Shown here: piece after piece, positions 7,418 through 9,884 of the stretch
Numbering within the stretch: position 1 is the first letter of the stretch
Layout: each line of letters starts with the position of its first letter
Assembly: GCA_021154985.1 (NCBI GenBank)
Contig: JAJNQE010000116.1
Span: forward strand, 1-9,884
Reading direction: 5' to 3'
DNA length: 9,884 nucleotides
DNA from: Hydrogenophaga sp.
GTDB lineage: Bacteria > Pseudomonadota > Gammaproteobacteria > Burkholderiales > Burkholderiaceae_C
Notes under the pieces: generated by a model
What the model was told of the DNA's origin: nothing
The model's input: only the letters and a program-made list of their open reading frames with translations
The model's database searches: none
Made by a program: the position numbers and the translations under genes

Positions 7418-8389
7418 TCAGGCGGCGGCGGGGCTGCGGCCGGGCAGGGTTGCCAGCACGAGACCGAAGAGGGCAATGCCGAAGGCCACCACCTGCAACG
7501 GCGTGAGCGTTTCTCCCATGAACAACACGCCGATGGTCGCCGCACTCACCGGCAGCATCACCGTGAACACACCCGCCTGTGAGGCCGGCACGGTTCTCAG
7601 ACCCGTCATCCACAGCCAGACGGTCCACACGCTGGCGGCGAGCGCATAGAAGACGAGCAGGGTCCAGATCGGCAAGGAGACTGTGCTGAAGTCAAACGAC
7701 CACGCGGCCCACAAGCCGAACGGCGTGACCAACGCAAGTCCCCAGAGATTGATGATGGCGGAGATGCGTTTGGGCCCCAGTCCTTCGGTGAGGCGTTTGC
7801 CGATCACCACATAGGAGGCTTCGCAGACCACCGCGGCGAACACCAGCAGGTTGCCCAGCAGCGCCCGGCTGACGCCGAATGGCCCGCTGCTGTCGGCCGC
7901 CCCGCCTCCGTCGACCTTTTGCAGAGAAAACAGGCCGATGCCGATGGCCGCACACGCAATACCGGCCGCGCTGCGCCAGCCGATGCGCTCGCGCAGAAAC
8001 ACCCAGCTCAGCACCGCCACCACCGCTGGAATGGAAGACATGACCACGCCCGCCGCCACAGCCGTGGTCATGCTCACGCCGAACAGCATGCAGATGGAAA
8101 ACAGGAAGTTGCCCAGGAACGACTCGAGGAACAGCAGCCGCCGTGTGTGGGGCGTGATCGGTGGTTCACCGGGTGGCTTCTTGAGCCAGCGCCACATGGC
8201 CAGGCCGCCGATGCCGAAGCGCAGCCACGCCAACAGAAAGATCGGAAAGACCAGCACCAGCGGCTTGGACAAGGCCACATAGCTGCCCACGAGCGACATG
8301 CTCAGCGCGAGGCTGGCGCAGGCCCACCAGCGATTCAGGGGGGAGGAAGAGTTCACAAGCAGGGTCGGTTCAACAGTGGGCTGGATCAT
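7418..8389 (-). CDS. DMT-superfamily (EamA domain) transporter
   Basis: A 323-residue protein with about ten hydrophobic helices in two homologous EamA halves. The repeated end-of-half motif is visible twice: FLRERIGWRSAAGIACAAIGIGLF (from residue 131) and FMGETLTPLQVVAFGIALFGLVLA (from residue 290). The family exports amino acids, nucleobases or other metabolites from the cytoplasm; the substrate cannot be told here. It starts at the edge of the AT-rich island and is divergent from aceA. No clear Shine-Dalgarno precedes the ATG at 8389. Starting at M31 would cut into the first helix, so the first ATG is preferred. Its stop is one base from the stop of the convergent TauE/SafE gene. Confidence 0.93.
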   Translation of the reverse strand: MIQPTVEPTLLVNSSSPLNRWWACASLALSMSLVGSYVALSKPLVLVFPIFLLAWLRFGIGGLAMWRWLKKPPGEPPITPHTRRLLFLESFLGNFLFSICMLFGVSMTTAVAAGVVMSSIPAVVAVLSWVFLRERIGWRSAAGIACAAIGIGLFSLQKVDGGGAADSSGPFGVSRALLGNLLVFAAVVCEASYVVIGKRLTEGLGPKRISAIINLWGLALVTPFGLWAAWSFDFSTVSLPIWTLLVFYALAASVWTVWLWMTGLRTVPASQAGVFTVMLPVSAATIGVLFMGETLTPLQVVAFGIALFGLVLATLPGRSPAAA

Positions 8390-8473
8390 GCCCGAGGTGC
8401 GCGGGCGGCACTTTTCGGAATGAGGATTGATGATTTCTCATGGTGAAAAACAAGAATGCTGCGGTGCAGAAAA

Positions 8474-8512
8474 ATTTCTCAATACAAGAAAATGATTTTC
8501 GTATAGAGAAAT
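8474..8512. promoter_or_regulatory. 39-bp imperfect palindrome in the transporter-aceA intergenic region
   Basis: The left arm reads ATTTCTC, AATAC, AA, GAAAAT; after a central G the right arm reads ATTTTC, GTATA, GAGAAAT. All 18 right-arm bases pair except one, with a two-base AA bulge on the left. The inner GAAAAT-G-ATTTTC and outer ATTTCTC/GAGAAAT are perfect. ATTTCTCA followed shortly by ACAAGAA also occurs at 8433-8457, a looser direct repeat. This looks like a protein-binding site for a regulator of aceA or the transporter; no family match is claimed. Confidence 0.6.
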
Positions 8513-8552
8513 GAAGTGCAAAAAGCTTTGATATGAAACGAAAAATCTTTTC

Positions 8553-8564
8553 TCTTATATAAGA
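8553..8564. promoter_or_regulatory. operator-like palindrome, copy 1 (TCTT-ATAT-AAGA)
   Basis: TCTTATATAAGA is a perfect 12-bp palindrome. It also overlaps a wider inverted repeat, CTCTTAT (8552-8558) with ATAAGAG (8566-8572). It shares TCTT-N4-AAGA with the copy at 8583-8594; the two centres are exactly 30 bp apart. Probably a dimeric regulator's site upstream of aceA. It resembles operators of GntR-family regulators of central carbon genes as I remember them, which is unverified. Confidence 0.6.
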
Positions 8565-8573
8565 CATAAGAGC

Positions 8574-8602
8574 TTTTCAAAGTCTTCTATAAGACTTAAA
8601 GT
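8574..8602 (+). promoter_or_regulatory. candidate sigma-70 promoter of aceA
   Basis: TTTTCA at 8574-8579 (4 of 6 to TTGACA) and TAAAGT at 8597-8602 (4 of 6 to TATAAT) are 17 bases apart. Transcription would start near 8609, just before the leader stem-loop. TATAAG at 8588-8593 and at 8558-8563 are better -10 matches but lack a recognisable -35 at 16-18 bases, so the choice is tentative. Confidence 0.35.
8580..8597. promoter_or_regulatory. operator-like palindrome, copy 2 (AAGTCTT-CTAT-AAGACTT)
   Basis: AAGTCTT-CTAT-AAGACTT has perfect 7-bp arms around four bases, containing the TCTT-N4-AAGA core shared with copy 1. Three helical turns (30 bp) separate the centres, so two dimers could sit on the same face. 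It fills the spacer of the candidate aceA promoter, the position expected of a repressor site. Confidence 0.6.
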
Positions 8603-8610
8603 CAAGGCAC

Positions 8611-8652
8611 TGGCTGCAGCACTGCGAGCGAACTGGCAGTACGCCGCAGCCA
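8611..8652 (+). promoter_or_regulatory. nested stem-loop in the aceA 5' leader
   Basis: TGGCTGC (8611-8617) pairs perfectly with GCAGCCA (8646-8652). Inside it ACTGC (8621-8625) pairs with GCAGT (8636-8640), closing a ten-base loop. The structure ends 19 bases before the ACGGAG ribosome site (8671-8676), which it leaves open. It is GC-rich, unlike the AT-rich DNA just upstream. It may stabilise the message; it is not a riboswitch class I recognise. Confidence 0.45.
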
Positions 8653-8683
8653 CCCAGTTTCATCAACCTCACGGAGCCATCCC

Positions 8684-9884
8684 ATGCCTCAATCCCTCAC
8701 CGAGCAACTGAGCCGCCAGCAGCAAATCGAAGCCCTGGAAAAAGACTGGGCCACCAATCCGCGCTGGAAAGGTGTGAAGCGCGGTTATTCCGCCGCCGAT
8801 GTGGTGCGCCTGCGCGGCAGCATGAACATCGAGCACACCCTGGCCAAGCGCGGTGCCGAGAAGCTGTGGGACAAGGTCAATGGTGGCGCCAAGAAGGGCT
8901 ACGTGAACGCCTTCGGCGCCATCTCCGCCGGCCAGGCCATGCAGCAGGCCAAAGCGGGTCTGGAAGCCGTGTACCTGTCGGGCTGGCAAGTCGCTGCCGA
9001 CGGCAACACCTCAGAGACCATGTATCCCGACCAGTCGCTCTACGCCTACGACTCGGTGCCCACCATGGTTCGCCGCATCAACAACACCTTCAAGCGCGCC
9101 GACGAAATCCAGTGGGGCCGCGGCATCGAGCCGGGCAGCCCGGAGTTCATTGATTACTTCCTGCCCATCGTGGCCGACGCGGAAGCCGGTTTCGGCGGCG
9201 TGCTCAACGCCTTTGAACTGATGAAGAACATGATCGCCGCCGGCGCCGCCGGCGTGCACTTTGAAGACCAGCTGGCCGCCGTGAAGAAATGCGGCCACAT
9301 GGGTGGCAAGGTGCTGGTGCCTACGCAAGAAGCTTGCGAGAAGCTGATCGCTGCGCGCTTCGCCGCCGACGTGATGGGTGTGTCCACCATCGTGCTGGCC
9401 CGCACCGACGCCGAAGCCGCGAACCTGATCACCAGCGACCACGACGCCAACGACAAGCCCTTCCTGACCGGCGAGCGCACACAAGAAGGTTTCTACCGCG
9501 TCAAGAACGGCCTGGAGCAAGCGATCAGCCGCGGTATTGCCTACGCTCCTTACGCCGACCTGGTGTGGTGCGAAACCGGCGTGCCCGACATCGGCTTTGC
9601 CCGCGAGTTCGCCCAGGCTGTGCAGGCCGCTTGCCCCGGCAAGCTGCTGTCGTACAACTGCTCGCCTTCGTTCAACTGGAAGAAGAACCTCAACGACAAG
9701 CAGATCGCGTCGTTCCAGGAAGACCTGGCTGCGCTGGGCTACAAGTACCAGTTCATCACGCTGGCCGGCATCCACATCAACTGGTTCAACACCTTCCAGT
9801 TCGCCCACGCCTACGCCCGCGGCGAAGGCATGAAGCACTACACGGAAATGGTGCAGGAACCCGAATTCGCCGCACGCGAGAAGG
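8684..9884 (+). CDS. aceA: isocitrate lyase, 3' end beyond window
   Basis: The first 400 residues of isocitrate lyase, which cleaves isocitrate to glyoxylate and succinate in the glyoxylate bypass for growth on acetate or fatty acids. The active-site signature is KKCGHMGGK with catalytic C203. The metal-binding loop PIVADAEAGFGG (D165, E167) and SYNCSPSFNW (S326-W332 region, substrate binding) are intact, as are GWQVAAD and WGRGIEPGSP. The N-terminus MPQSLTEQLSRQQQIEALEKDW is typical of the bacterial AceA group near the E. coli enzyme (434 aa), so roughly 35-45 residues probably lie past the edge. The ATG is supported by ACGGAG seven bases upstream. It is divergent from the transporter, behind an elaborate AT-rich control region, fitting strong carbon-source regulation. 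No malate synthase gene is in view. Confidence 0.98.
   Translation, partial: MPQSLTEQLSRQQQIEALEKDWATNPRWKGVKRGYSAADVVRLRGSMNIEHTLAKRGAEKLWDKVNGGAKKGYVNAFGAISAGQAMQQAKAGLEAVYLSGWQVAADGNTSETMYPDQSLYAYDSVPTMVRRINNTFKRADEIQWGRGIEPGSPEFIDYFLPIVADAEAGFGGVLNAFELMKNMIAAGAAGVHFEDQLAAVKKCGHMGGKVLVPTQEACEKLIAARFAADVMGVSTIVLARTDAEAANLITSDHDANDKPFLTGERTQEGFYRVKNGLEQAISRGIAYAPYADLVWCETGVPDIGFAREFAQAVQAACPGKLLSYNCSPSFNWKKNLNDKQIASFQEDLAALGYKYQFITLAGIHINWFNTFQFAHAYARGEGMKHYTEMVQEPEFAAREK

Noticed and set aside
8421..8440. Possible FNR box at TTGATGATTTCTCA
   Set aside because: The left half matches TTGAT, but the right half is TCTCA rather than ATCAA.
8488..8500. GAAAATGATTTTC as a Fur box
   Set aside because: It lacks the repeated GATAAT units of a Fur box and is better explained as the centre of the 39-bp palindrome.

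Overview
The window (9,884 bases, GC-rich, dense coding) reads as chromosome of a betaproteobacterium, most likely family Comamonadaceae (Hydrogenophaga/Acidovorax-like). The reasons are protein character, the cco-fnr-hemN gene order, and a GC-rich intergenic repeat of a type I recall as common in that family. Placement is from recognition, not a search.

Region 1 (1-4387, + strand) is a cbb3-type cytochrome c oxidase operon: the 3' part of ccoN, then ccoO, ccoQ (45 aa), ccoP, ccoG, a short CcoH/FixH-like gene, and a 76-aa two-helix membrane protein of unknown role. Together they make and assemble the high-affinity terminal oxidase used under low oxygen. The copper-transporting ATPase ccoI and ccoS are not here; they may lie upstream of ccoN.

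Region 2 (4388-4491) is a hairpin-rich repeat between the convergent oxidase operon and fnr.

Region 3 (4492-7416) is an oxygen-response module. An FNR-type regulator with all four Fe-S cysteines (- strand) is divergent from hemN (oxygen-independent coproporphyrinogen III dehydrogenase), which is followed three bases later by a TauE/SafE-type membrane protein. A perfect FNR box (TTGAT-GAAG-ATCAA) lies in the fnr-hemN gap and fixes the likely hemN start at a GTG downstream of it. A second palindrome lies close to the fnr start. The module links oxygen sensing, anaerobic haem supply and the haem-rich oxidase.

Region 4 (7418-8389, - strand) is a DMT/EamA-family transporter, convergent with the TauE/SafE gene with one base between the stop codons.

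Region 5 (8390-8683) is a strikingly AT-rich intergenic island between the divergent transporter and aceA. It holds a 39-bp imperfect palindrome, two TCTT-N4-AAGA operators centred 30 bp apart, a candidate promoter whose spacer contains the second operator, and a nested stem-loop in the aceA leader. Region 6 (8684-end) is aceA, isocitrate lyase, cut by the window edge.

No RNA gene, insertion sequence, prophage or CRISPR array was seen. The coding content is conventional; the most interesting material is regulatory.
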